Source: Pseudoflavonifractor sp. Marseille-P3106 (GTDB taxonomy: Bacteria > Bacillota > Clostridia > Oscillospirales > Oscillospiraceae). From it: DNA of 64,000 nt. Below the pieces are notes generated by a model, which saw only the letters and a list, made by a program, of their open reading frames with translations, did no database searches and had not been told where the DNA came from. The DNA lies in NCBI GenBank assembly GCA_900169975.1, contig LT827126.1, positions 496,001 to 560,000 of the forward strand, given 5' to 3'. The position numbers and the translations under genes are program-made. Positions 15,843 through 23,407 of this stretch are shown in pieces. Numbering within the stretch: the stretch's first letter is position 1; each line of letters opens with the position of its first letter.

Positions 15843-16103
15843 AACCATCTGCCAAGGTAGAACGGAGATCGTCACCTGTAAAAGGGCGGTGTAGCCGTTG
15901 CTTTTCATTCCTGCGGGATATGTTGAATTGTATAAACATATAATGTGCAACTCAAATAGTTTGCCATGTTATTGGCAACGATGCAAGGCGGAGTTTGATA
16001 GAAGTAACAGCTTGCCATAGAACGGCATACCAATAATTAAGGAGAGAGTATATCCAAACCCTTATCATTGAGTTTTTCATAGGCAGAACTGAAGGAGACC
16101 AAC
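15843..16103. other. AT-rich leader region before the csp operon
   Basis: No gene is supported. It holds a sigma-E-like promoter and a copy (15877-15895) of the sequence CACCTGTAAAAGGGCGGTG, close to one in the terminator hairpin at the far end of the csp operon. Confidence 0.4.
15916..15944 (+). promoter_or_regulatory. Sigma-E-like promoter for the csp-sleC operon
   Basis: GGATATG, 14-bp spacer, CATATAAT fits the mother-cell sigma-E pattern (ATAT core at -35; CATANNAT at -10). It lies in the AT-rich leader 160 bp before the first small gene and 460 bp before the first protease. By-eye assignment. Confidence 0.42.
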
Positions 16104-16367
16104 ATGATTAAGTCATACGCTGCATCGCGCACACATAAACTATTATTAAATTTTAAACCCAGTCCGGATTGTTGTTTATCTGGAATTGCGTTAAACGATC
16201 TGAAAAATCTTTCAAAAACAATCGTATTTATATGGCTGAGAAACAAAACTGGGCTTTGGTTTCATATTAACTCGGTTCGTGACGGTTTCGTGGATGGATA
16301 TGCTTTAATCCAAAGTCAATGGATATATCAACGTATTCCAATATCCCGGATCTATGCATATTACTAA
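16104..16367 (+). CDS. Small hypothetical protein preceding the csp genes
   Basis: An 87-residue frame with a good GAAGGAGA site 7 nt before the ATG. The second half is rich in aromatic and beta-forming residues (IVFIWLRNKTGLWFHINSV, GYALIQSQWIYQRIPIS) and resembles short beta-barrel-like proteins common in clostridial genomes. No function is known. It ends 40 bp before the first protease gene, in the same orientation, and has the same AT-rich composition. Confidence 0.48.
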   Translation: MIKSYAASRTHKLLLNFKPSPDCCLSGIALNDLKNLSKTIVFIWLRNKTGLWFHINSVRDGFVDGYALIQSQWIYQRIPISRIYAYY

Positions 16368-16407
16368 TTCCTGGTTTCAAATATGATTAGTGTTCGGAGG
16401 AATCAAC

Positions 16408-18162
16408 GTGACCGATTTTCAAAGGAACCCGGGACATTTGATGCACACACAATTTATGCCTGCATTTGTCGAAGGTGCCAATCATGATTTTATGCAGAGC
16501 GATTTAACAGAGGTAATTGTAAAATTCAGCGGCGATATTCAATCCATCAGACAGGATTTGGATGCCCAAGTTGAAATTTTGCTGAAAGGATATGCCATTA
16601 TTACATTAAGTCCGAATAAGATCGGACGGTTATACTCCTATCCGCAAATTGAAAGCGTTGAAATCCCCAAAAATCTATACATTGGAGGTTTATACAACCT
16701 TACCTCCTCCTGTATCCGCGCCGTTCAAAGTACAAACAGTTATGGCTTAACAGGGAAAGGAGTCATTGTATCGGTTATTGACTATGGGATTGACTATATG
16801 CACCCCGACTTCCGAAAAGCAGATGGAAAAAGCCGGATATTATACTTATGGGATCAGACAGTTGCGGGAACACCGCCTGATGGATTTTCGGGCGGTTCTG
16901 AATATTCGAACGAACAGATCGATCAGGCAATACAATCATCGGATCCATATTCCGTGGTTCCAAGCATAGATGCCGGAGGCCACGGTACAGCAGTTGCCGG
17001 GATCGCGGCAGGAAATGGAAGCGAGAATCCTGATAACATTGGAGTTGCTCCTGAGTCAGATCTGATAGTTGTTAAAATTGGTCAAAGAGGGTTTCGTTCT
17101 TTTGCCCGTACAACAGAATTAATGCGCGCGATAAAATATGTCATTGAAAAATCCCGTCAATTAAATCAGCCAGTTGTGATTAATATGAGCTTCGGGATGA
17201 ACGAAGGTTCCCACCGTGGGGATTCCTTATTTGAAACCTATGTTTCAGATATCAGCAGCGAATGGAAAACATCCATTGTTGTTCCAACAGGCAATGAGGC
17301 TGCAGCCGGGCACCATTATTCGACAAAATTGCGCTCTGACAGCGTAAAGGTTGTTGAATTTTTTGTTGCAAACGGAATCAGTAAATGTTTCCTTTCCGTT
17401 TGGAAAGATTTTGCCGACATATTCTCAGTGGAGATGGTTTATCCCGACGGCTTCTCCTCGGGAATCATCAGTTTGGAAAACCAAATTCGGAACATTAGTG
17501 TTGGTAATTCTGTCATGACCGTTATTTATAGACAGCCCAGTCATTATTCTGTTAGACAGGAAATCAGTTTTAACATTCAATCTGCCAACGGAATGATTCC
17601 CTCCGGGCTTTGGAAATTGCGTTTTGTTACGTCTTCGATTGTAAACGGAAAAATTGAAATTTGGCTGCCGACGGTTGAAGAGGTTACTTCCAGTACTCGT
17701 TTTTCTAAACCGATTGAAACAATGACCATGACGATACCGTCTACAGCCAGGAAGGTGATCAAAGTCGCGGGTTACAACGATCGGGTTGGAAATATTGCTG
17801 AATTCTCTGGAATTGGGAGCGCAGAGGAGGCAGAACCCAGACCGGATGTGGCAGCCCCGGCTGTTTCTATTTTGGCACCCAAAAACGGCGGCGGCTATGA
17901 TGCCTATACAGGCACTAGCATGGCGGCGCCGTTTGTTACCGGTTCGGCAGCGTTAATGATGCAGTGGGGAATTGTTTTGAAAAATGATCCTTTCCTATAC
18001 GGTGAACGGCTGAAAGCCTTTTTACGTCTGGGTGCTGCCCGCAGACAGAATCAGGATTATCCAAACGCCTCATTTGGCTACGGCACATTATGTTTGAGCA
18101 ATACAATGAGTTATTTGGAACGATACAAATGGGGAGGGGATAATCAATGGCTTTCAATATAG
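16408..18162 (+). CDS. Subtilisin-like germination protease, Csp family (first copy)
   Basis: A 584-residue S8 peptidase. The triad is intact: Asp in VSVIDYGIDY (about residue 127), His in DAGGHGTAVAGIAAGNG (about 192) and Ser in TGTSMAAPFVTG (about 506). The oxyanion Asn is in PTGNEAAAGHH. A 90-residue pro-domain precedes the catalytic domain and a jelly-roll-like insertion (about 310-430) interrupts it, as in clostridial CspA/B/C. Csp proteases activate pro-SleC in germinating spores. GTG start with CGGAGG 7 nt upstream. It overlaps the next protease gene by 16 bp. No signal peptide, and AT-rich codon use unlike the host. Confidence 0.92.
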   Translation: MTDFQRNPGHLMHTQFMPAFVEGANHDFMQSDLTEVIVKFSGDIQSIRQDLDAQVEILLKGYAIITLSPNKIGRLYSYPQIESVEIPKNLYIGGLYNLTSSCIRAVQSTNSYGLTGKGVIVSVIDYGIDYMHPDFRKADGKSRILYLWDQTVAGTPPDGFSGGSEYSNEQIDQAIQSSDPYSVVPSIDAGGHGTAVAGIAAGNGSENPDNIGVAPESDLIVVKIGQRGFRSFARTTELMRAIKYVIEKSRQLNQPVVINMSFGMNEGSHRGDSLFETYVSDISSEWKTSIVVPTGNEAAAGHHYSTKLRSDSVKVVEFFVANGISKCFLSVWKDFADIFSVEMVYPDGFSSGIISLENQIRNISVGNSVMTVIYRQPSHYSVRQEISFNIQSANGMIPSGLWKLRFVTSSIVNGKIEIWLPTVEEVTSSTRFSKPIETMTMTIPSTARKVIKVAGYNDRVGNIAEFSGIGSAEEAEPRPDVAAPAVSILAPKNGGGYDAYTGTSMAAPFVTGSAALMMQWGIVLKNDPFLYGERLKAFLRLGAARRQNQDYPNASFGYGTLCLSNTMSYLERYKWGGDNQWLSI

Positions 18163-19904
18163 ATGACGAACAGAATCTTCCGCTTTCAGAGTTTGTCAAA
18201 TTGCCTACTACAGTAGATTTTCAGGCTCTCAATACGGAAAGATTCAAAATATTTGCCAAAAGTCGTCCCTACATACGTCTTGGAACTGAATTTGAAAACG
18301 GCTATATTGTAGGCTATATCAATTACGCTTATGTAACACAGCTGTTGAACGACCTGGGTGGTGACTTTTTATATTTTTTGCCTCGGATCATGTCACCTAC
18401 AGATAGTCAGAGTAATGATGCATCCGGAATTACGCAGGTTCTTAACCAGCCATTTTTAAATTTGTCTGGTCGGGGCGTTATCATTGGCATTGTGGATACA
18501 GGAATTGATTATCGAAAAGATGCCTTTAAGTTTGAGGACGGCTCTACAAAAATCTTGGGAATCTGGGATCAAACCGTTGATGGAAACAGACAGGATGATT
18601 TATACTTTGGCTCCACATATACAAGTGACGATATTAATCGAGCCAATCGCGCTTCAGATCCCTACAGCATTGTGCCGTCGGTTGATGAAGATGGTCATGG
18701 AACGTTTTTGGCCTCTGTGGCGGCAAGCAATGAAACAGGCGAATATATTGGTGCGGCACCCAAAGCATATTTACTAATTGTCAAACTGAAAAAAGCCAGT
18801 CAGTATTTGATAGACCGTTATCTGGTTACAAATGACAACCCCAATCTGTACGAATCTACCGATTATATGCTTGGAATGAAATATATTCTTGATGCGTCGG
18901 AAAAATTCAATATGCCGATTGCCATGTGTATCGGAATGGGAACAAACGGGGGCGCACATGACGGCAGCACGTTGATAGAGGAGTATATCAGCTTCGTATC
19001 CCAGCGAGTGGGGTATGCCTTTATTACAGCTGTCGGGAACGAAGCCAATGCGAAACACCATACCCAAGGGAGAATACCTGCAACAAGAGCCTCGGACCGA
19101 ATCAGCATCAAGGTGGGAGAGCAAGGGGCATCGTTTACAGTCATTATTCACAGCCCAGGATATGATAAAATATCGGCAGGAGTCACATCCCCCACTGGCG
19201 AAGCAGTATCCAGAGTGTCGTTTCAATCGGGACTCGAATACAGTAATCAGCTTATTTTGGAAAATACCAATATCACTCTTCGATACTTTCGAGATAACAA
19301 CAATAATGTAATTGTTTCGTTCAAGAACGCCACTCAGGGAATCTGGAACATTATTCTATATGGGGATCTGATTATTAACGGCGAATATTGGGCATGGCTT
19401 CCGATCACCGGGCAGGTCAGTCCTACCGTTGAATTTTTGAGACCGACACCTGAGTATACGACTGTAATTCCTTCTACGGCCCTACACGCCATTAAATGTG
19501 GTGCATACAACAGCAAGGATCAGAGCCTGCTTGTATCCTCATCGTGGGGGCCGACCAGGTTATTCCGGTTTGCACCGGATTTTGTTGCTCCCGGAGTAGA
19601 TGTAAAAGGGATTTATCCTACAGGTTATGGAACAATGACAGGGACCAGTGTAGCAGCTGCCATAACGACAGGCCTTACCGCATTGCTGTTCGAGTGGGGG
19701 ATTGTCAACAGAAATAAAACTGCGATGGATTCAGATCTCATCAGAAGTTATTTGATTAGTGGGTGTCAGCGAGAAAGCAACTTAACATATCCAAATGTAC
19801 AATGGGGCTTCGGAAAGGTCAATCTATATGGTACCTTCGAGGTGATCAAAGAGTCTGCACTGGACTTTAATACAATAATTGAAGAAGGTGATTTTTTACA
19901 ATGA
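18147..19904 (+). CDS. Subtilisin-like germination protease, Csp family (second copy)
   Basis: A 585-residue S8 peptidase paralogous to the gene before it. The triad is again complete: Asp in IGIVDTGIDYRKDAF (about residue 117), His in DEDGHGTFLASVAASNE (about 183) and Ser in TGTSVAAAITTG (about 502), with Asn in AVGNEANAKHH. In Clostridioides difficile some Csp members are pseudoproteases, whereas both copies here look active. The pro-domain is about 85 residues and the inserted beta-domain spans about 300-430. GGGGAGGGG precedes the ATG inside the previous gene. The stop overlaps the next start (ATGA), giving a tightly coupled three-gene operon. Confidence 0.92.
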   Translation: MAFNIDDEQNLPLSEFVKLPTTVDFQALNTERFKIFAKSRPYIRLGTEFENGYIVGYINYAYVTQLLNDLGGDFLYFLPRIMSPTDSQSNDASGITQVLNQPFLNLSGRGVIIGIVDTGIDYRKDAFKFEDGSTKILGIWDQTVDGNRQDDLYFGSTYTSDDINRANRASDPYSIVPSVDEDGHGTFLASVAASNETGEYIGAAPKAYLLIVKLKKASQYLIDRYLVTNDNPNLYESTDYMLGMKYILDASEKFNMPIAMCIGMGTNGGAHDGSTLIEEYISFVSQRVGYAFITAVGNEANAKHHTQGRIPATRASDRISIKVGEQGASFTVIIHSPGYDKISAGVTSPTGEAVSRVSFQSGLEYSNQLILENTNITLRYFRDNNNNVIVSFKNATQGIWNIILYGDLIINGEYWAWLPITGQVSPTVEFLRPTPEYTTVIPSTALHAIKCGAYNSKDQSLLVSSSWGPTRLFRFAPDFVAPGVDVKGIYPTGYGTMTGTSVAAAITTGLTALLFEWGIVNRNKTAMDSDLIRSYLISGCQRESNLTYPNVQWGFGKVNLYGTFEVIKESALDFNTIIEEGDFLQ

Positions 19905-21139
19905 GTAATGGTAATACGCCTAAGGATTTCAATACAAGTGGAGGCCTTGGCTATCTGCAAGTGAATACTTTTTTGCAGGGTGTTGGAAGTCCAACGCAAG
20001 GGGTGACTGTTCGTGTTTTAAATTCGGATACCAAATCGATCGTGAGCGAATCTCAAACTGATGCGCAGGGGCAGGTAAAAAATATTGCACTGATCACTCC
20101 TCCGATTGAGTACTCCCTGCAATACGGTTCACCCAGGCCCTTTAATCAATATGATGTACAGGTAATTTACCAGGACTATCAGTCAGCATATATCAGCAAT
20201 GTTCAGCTTTTTCCGGGACAAACTGCAATCCAGAATGTTTTTCTGCTGCCAAGCTACAACGCCATCGACATTCCATATCCCACTTTATGGGGGATATATC
20301 CGCCTAAAATTCCTGAATCGGAGGTGAAAAAATTGCCGTTACCGACCGGGCAGATTGTCCTGCCGGAGCCGGTTGTGCCGAGTTTGATAACAGTACATGA
20401 GGGGCGACCAGAGGATTCATCGGCAAGTAACTATACGGTTGGGTTTAAGGATTATATAAAAAACGTGGCCAGCAGTGAAATTTATTCCACCTGGCCGCGT
20501 GAAGCAATCAAAGCGAATGTGTTTGCGATTCTGTCGTTTACCCTGAATCGTGTTTACACAGAATGGTATCGGGGGAAGGGATACGGATTTACCATAACAA
20601 ACTCAACGGCGTTTGATCAGTCTTTTTCCTTCGGCAGAAACATTTTTGACGAAATTTCCGAGGTTGTTGATGAAATATTTACAACCTATATTTCAAGGCC
20701 CGACTTGGTCCAGCCGCTGTTCACGCAATACTGTGACGGCAAACGCGTAAAACGGGCGGGTTGGCTCAGCCAGTGGGGCTCTAAAGATCTGGCAGATCAG
20801 GGGTTGAATGCTTTACAAATACTGAAGACCTATTACGGCTCCGATATTGTCCTGAAACAGGCTAAAAAGGTGGAAGGAATCCCATTATCCTTTACAAATG
20901 TTCTTAAAATAGGTTCAACAGGCGGTGCTGTAAAGACAATACAACAGCAATTAAATGCCATTTCCAACAATTATCCTTTGATCAAAAAGGTAGTAGTTGA
21001 TGGGGTTTACGGAGCCCGTACCGCCGAGGCGGTCCGTACATTCCAACAAATATTTAATCTTCCAGAGACAGGAGAAGTAAATTTCCCAACATGGTATAGC
21101 ATATCAAATATTTTTGTAGCGATTAGCAAACTAGCATAA
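19901..21139 (+). CDS. sleC: SleC-like spore cortex-lytic enzyme (pro-domain, SpoIID domain, peptidoglycan-binding domain)
   Basis: A 412-residue protein. An N-terminal beta-sandwich pro-domain (about 18-125: YLQVNTFLQGVGSPTQGVTV, LFPGQTAIQNVFLLPS) is followed by a linker and a SpoIID-type domain (about 180-320) with FKDYIKNVASSEIYSTW, whose Glu is the expected catalytic residue, and WLSQWGSKDLADQGLNAL. One PGBD repeat ends the protein (VDGVYGARTAEAVRTFQQIF). This is SleC architecture, directly behind two Csp proteases, matching the csp-sleC locus of clostridia where Csp cleaves pro-SleC to start cortex degradation. ATG overlaps the preceding stop. AT-rich. The resident GC-rich homologues at 10.3-12.5 kb carry the same domains on three genes. 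Confidence 0.88.
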   Translation: MSNGNTPKDFNTSGGLGYLQVNTFLQGVGSPTQGVTVRVLNSDTKSIVSESQTDAQGQVKNIALITPPIEYSLQYGSPRPFNQYDVQVIYQDYQSAYISNVQLFPGQTAIQNVFLLPSYNAIDIPYPTLWGIYPPKIPESEVKKLPLPTGQIVLPEPVVPSLITVHEGRPEDSSASNYTVGFKDYIKNVASSEIYSTWPREAIKANVFAILSFTLNRVYTEWYRGKGYGFTITNSTAFDQSFSFGRNIFDEISEVVDEIFTTYISRPDLVQPLFTQYCDGKRVKRAGWLSQWGSKDLADQGLNALQILKTYYGSDIVLKQAKKVEGIPLSFTNVLKIGSTGGAVKTIQQQLNAISNNYPLIKKVVVDGVYGARTAEAVRTFQQIFNLPETGEVNFPTWYSISNIFVAISKLA

Positions 21140-21246
21140 TAACAGAAACAATACCCTGCCCTGCCAAACTCTCTAGGGCGTATCTGAAAAGTGGAAATGC
21201 TTGTCTTTTTCTGCAAAGAGCAGCATTTGCTTCGTTAAAAAGCCTC

Positions 21247-21277
21247 GGAATCCACAAAGGATTCCTGCGTTTTTTGC
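21247..21277 (+). terminator. Terminator 1 after sleC
   Basis: GGAATCC, ACAAA loop, GGATTCC, then TGCGTTTTTTG, about 110 nt after the sleC stop. Confidence 0.65.
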
Positions 21278-21360
21278 CTTGCGTCTGCTTGCCCTTTGCG
21301 AAAAATCCGTTGATTTCTTTGTTTTCAGAATGAAATGGAGAAATTTTGACGATAATTAGA

Positions 21361-21403
21361 ACACGCCGCCATCACCTGCAAAAGGGTGGTGGCGGCGTGT
21401 TTT
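21361..21403 (+). terminator. Terminator 2 near the right end of the element
   Basis: ACACGCCGCC...GGCGGCGTGT with inner CACC/GGTG pairs, followed by TTTTC. It would stop transcription from the element before it enters the cotJ operon antisense. Confidence 0.8.
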
Positions 21404-21517
21404 CATGCCTTGGATAACCTATACCAGATGACAGAGTACGCCTTGACAATACAATATGCAGACTCGGGATGAGGTATATTGAAGTCAGTTGCTGTTTTCC
21501 ATACGTCCATTTTATTG

Positions 21518-21546
21518 ATATTTAAATGGTCTGTATTCTTCCGTGC
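21518..21546. other. Right attachment junction (attR)
   Basis: On the + strand ATATT, 3 nt, ATGGT, 6 nt, then the TC core (21537-21538) and cotJC sequence TTCCGTGC. Joined to the left junction arm this gives a 40-bp site symmetric about the core. Confidence 0.8.
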
Positions 21547-21730
21547 CGATATCGGTCAGCAGAGCCTTCAGCTCAGGGTAGGGCATGGCGTACCGCTGGG
21601 ACAGATACCGCAGGGACGCGCCCAGTTCGCCGTCCGGTCCGCCATATTGACTGATGATCAAAGCCGCCAGTTTGGGGTTGGTGTTTTTGATCTTCACCGG
21701 GTACTGGAGTTTTTTCTCATAGACAAACAT
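21537..21730 (-). CDS. cotJC: CotJC spore-coat protein, N-terminal segment of a split gene
   Basis: Encodes the first 65 residues of CotJC: MFVYEKKLQYPVKIKNTNPK, then SQYGGPDGELGASLRYLSQR and LTDIGTEE. The frame then enters the element and stops after YRPFKYQ, so the integrated state gives a 72-residue truncated product. The remainder lies at 12817-13219. AAGGAGG precedes the ATG by 14 nt, and the start lies 3 nt after the CotJA-CotJB gene, so promoter and translation signals are intact. CotJC is a mother-cell-made manganese-catalase-like inner-coat protein. 194 + 403 nt gives 199 codons including the stop, with no frameshift. Confidence 0.9.
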
Positions 21731-21733
21731 AGT

Positions 21734-22192
21734 TTACGCTTTGCCTCCTTCCGGGAAGGCCCAGGGCCAGGGATCCTTGATCCAGCTGGAAAAATTCTTC
21801 TGCCCGGCCGCGGCGTGCTGGAACAGCGGGCCGTACATGGATTCATACTTCTCCCGGCCCTCTTTTTCCAGCGCGGCATACTGCTGGAAGAGGGAAAAGG
21901 CCTCGCCGTCCCCCTGGTGAGTGTCCAGATAGAGGCCCAGCTCCAGCAGCACGAACTCCAGTGCCTGGAGCTCGCCCAGAGGACCGGAGACCGCGTTGGG
22001 CGCGTCCGCCTTCATATGGAAGGGGAGGTTGAGCCCTGGGAAGAGCGTTCCGTTGCTGAGGGCGTCGTTCTGGCTGTACTTCTGCGCGCCCGTCTGCTGA
22101 AATGGGACATAGGGGACCGCCAGCGGAGCGCACTCCGGCAGGGCGCCGGAGCCGTCGGGACAGGCGGGAGCCGTCGGTTGATCGGGATACAA
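21734..22192 (-). CDS. CotJA-CotJB fusion spore-coat protein
   Basis: A 152-residue protein joining two normally separate coat proteins. Residues about 25-60 are CotJA-like (AVPYVPFQQTGAQKYSQNDA, then LSNGTLFPGLNLPF). Residues about 75-150 are CotJB-like (LGELQALEFVLLELGLYLDT, H, EKYESMYGPLFQ, and WIKDPWPWAFPEGGKA). In Bacillus and clostridia cotJA, cotJB and cotJC are three genes. The fusion lies 3 nt before cotJC. TTG start is preferred because AGGAGG lies 9 nt before it; an upstream in-frame ATG would place that site inside the gene. Spore-coat assembly function is inferred from the family. Confidence 0.85.
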   Translation of the reverse strand: MYPDQPTAPACPDGSGALPECAPLAVPYVPFQQTGAQKYSQNDALSNGTLFPGLNLPFHMKADAPNAVSGPLGELQALEFVLLELGLYLDTHQGDGEAFSLFQQYAALEKEGREKYESMYGPLFQHAAAGQKNFSSWIKDPWPWAFPEGGKA

Positions 22193-22345
22193 GATAGGAC
22201 TCCTCCTTTGCATTTGCTCAAGAGGGAAGGATGTTCCCCCGGGCTATCCTATGCCGCCGGGGGAACCGGAGCGTCCCGGCCCTTTCCGCGCCGGCGGGCA
22301 TATTAGCGGGTAAGGCTCATAAATTGGCAGGGGAGGGGATGCCCT

Positions 22346-23068
22346 GTGAAAAATTGGAGCTGGAAAAAAATTTTTATCTGCGCCTTGGCCTTTGTACTCT
22401 GCAGTACGGCGGGAAGCCTGTTCCTGCTGTCCCGGAGGGCGGAAGAGATCCTGGCCCCGGTGCGCCTGCCGGAACGGCGGCTGGTTCTGGACGCCGGACA
22501 CGGCGGGGAAGACGGCGGCGCAGTGTCCCGGACGGGCGTGCCCGAGAGCGTCATCAATCTGGCCGTGGTCCAAAAGCTGGATCAGCTTCTGGGCTTTTAC
22601 GGCGTGGCCCCGGTGCTCCTGCGGGACAGCGATGTCTCTCTGCACGACCCCTCGGCGTCCACACTGCGGGAAAAGAAGGTTTCCGACCTCCACAACCGGG
22701 TAGCGGCCATTGAGGCCACGGAGAACGCCACCCTGATCAGCATCCACCAAAACACCTTCCCGGATCCCGCTTACCACGGTGCCCAGGTCTTTTTCCGGCC
22801 CGGGGAGGACAGCCGCGCCCTGGCCCTGCTGGTCCAGGACAGCCTGCGCGCGCTGGATCCGGCCAACAAGAGGATCCCGGCCAAAATCCCGGACACCGTG
22901 TATCTCATGAAGCACATCACCTGCCCCGCCGTGCTGGTGGAGTGCGGCTTTCTCTCCAACGCCGGGGAGGAGGAGCGCCTGCGCAGCGGGGGCTATCAGA
23001 CCAAGCTGGCGCTGTGTGTTGCGGGAGCGTGGCTCCGGAGCGGGGAAATTCCGCCTGCCGCCGGATAA
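22346..23068 (+). CDS. cwlD: N-acetylmuramoyl-L-alanine amidase, CwlD-like (spore cortex)
   Basis: A 240-residue amidase_3 enzyme with an N-terminal membrane anchor/signal (WKKIFICALAFVLCSTAGSL). Zinc ligands are His in LVLDAGHGGEDGGA (about residue 52), Glu in GVPESVINL (about 66) and His in LISIHQNTF (about 134). The catalytic Glu is in PAVLVECGFLSN. Length and the single domain match CwlD, which removes stem peptides so that muramic-delta-lactam can form in cortex; SleC- and SleB-type enzymes need that mark. GTG start with GGGAGGGG upstream. Divergent from the cotJ operon, in a spore-gene neighbourhood. Confidence 0.88.
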   Translation: MKNWSWKKIFICALAFVLCSTAGSLFLLSRRAEEILAPVRLPERRLVLDAGHGGEDGGAVSRTGVPESVINLAVVQKLDQLLGFYGVAPVLLRDSDVSLHDPSASTLREKKVSDLHNRVAAIEATENATLISIHQNTFPDPAYHGAQVFFRPGEDSRALALLVQDSLRALDPANKRIPAKIPDTVYLMKHITCPAVLVECGFLSNAGEEERLRSGGYQTKLALCVAGAWLRSGEIPPAAG

Positions 23069-23144
23069 AGAAAAAGATGGGGTGGCATTGTTGGAACACC
23101 TGTGCTATAATAGGTCCAGTCAATCCCACAAAGGAGAAACCGAT

Positions 23145-23396
23145 ATGCTGGAATACCGTTTTGACACACAGTTGCTCATCGCGGGTCAGGGGCTGGACGA
23201 GGACGACATCCACGACCACATCATGGCTCACATCCCCGGGGACTGCCTGCTGGTTATCGGGGACGAGGACCTCATCAAGATCCACTTCCATACCAATGAA
23301 CCCTGGAAACTGCTGGAATACTGTGCCTCCCTGGGGGACATCCACGACATCGTCGTGGAGAACATGGAACGGCAGGAGCAGGGGCTCCAGGGCTGA
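23145..23396 (+). CDS. Stand-alone FakA/YloV-type middle-domain protein
   Basis: An 83-residue protein matching one internal part of the DAK-family fatty-acid kinase FakA (YloV): FDTQLLIAGQGLDEDDIHDH, GDCLLVIGDEDLIKIHFHTN, and a final DIHDIVVENMERQ. FakA itself is about 550 residues with kinase and C-terminal domains that are absent here, so this is a single-domain relative with no catalytic part. AAAGGAG precedes the ATG. An extended -10 (TGCTATAAT, near 23103-23111) lies just upstream. It may be a structural or regulatory partner. It sits 12 nt before radA. Confidence 0.75.
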   Translation: MLEYRFDTQLLIAGQGLDEDDIHDHIMAHIPGDCLLVIGDEDLIKIHFHTNEPWKLLEYCASLGDIHDIVVENMERQEQGLQG

Positions 23397-23407
23397 GGAG
23401 AGAGAGA

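Larger units (their letters stand above)
21140..21517. other. Non-coding right end of the element
   Basis: About 380 bp with no gene. It contains two hairpin terminators and, near 21178-21190, GGCGTATCTGAAAA, which resembles the terminal repeats of some insertion sequences. No transposase remains, so it is at most a scar. Confidence 0.4.
13220..21538. mobile_element. cotJC-intervening element: serine-recombinase-bounded, 8317 bp, carrying a Csp-SleC germination operon
   Basis: The element splits cotJC in frame and is bounded by attL- and attR-like sites that share a GA core. It contains a large serine recombinase 32 nt from one end, a cluster of small ORFs that could include a directionality factor, and a csp-csp-sleC operon on the opposite strand. 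The csp-sleC part is visibly AT-rich against the GC-rich host and recombinase gene, so the element is a mosaic of different origins. No conjugation, replication or phage structural genes are present. The closest known architecture is the skin family, which is excised in the mother cell to restore a sporulation gene. Excision here is inferred. Confidence 0.85.

Noticed and set aside
15709-15950. Minus-strand frames of about 70 codons next to the small-ORF cluster
   Set aside because: No ribosome site and no sensible sequence. The region looks like leader DNA.
13220-21538. Interpreting the inserted element as an integrated prophage or conjugative element
   Set aside because: No capsid, tail, lysis, relaxase, type IV secretion or replication genes are present. 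It has only a recombinase, small ORFs and spore cargo.
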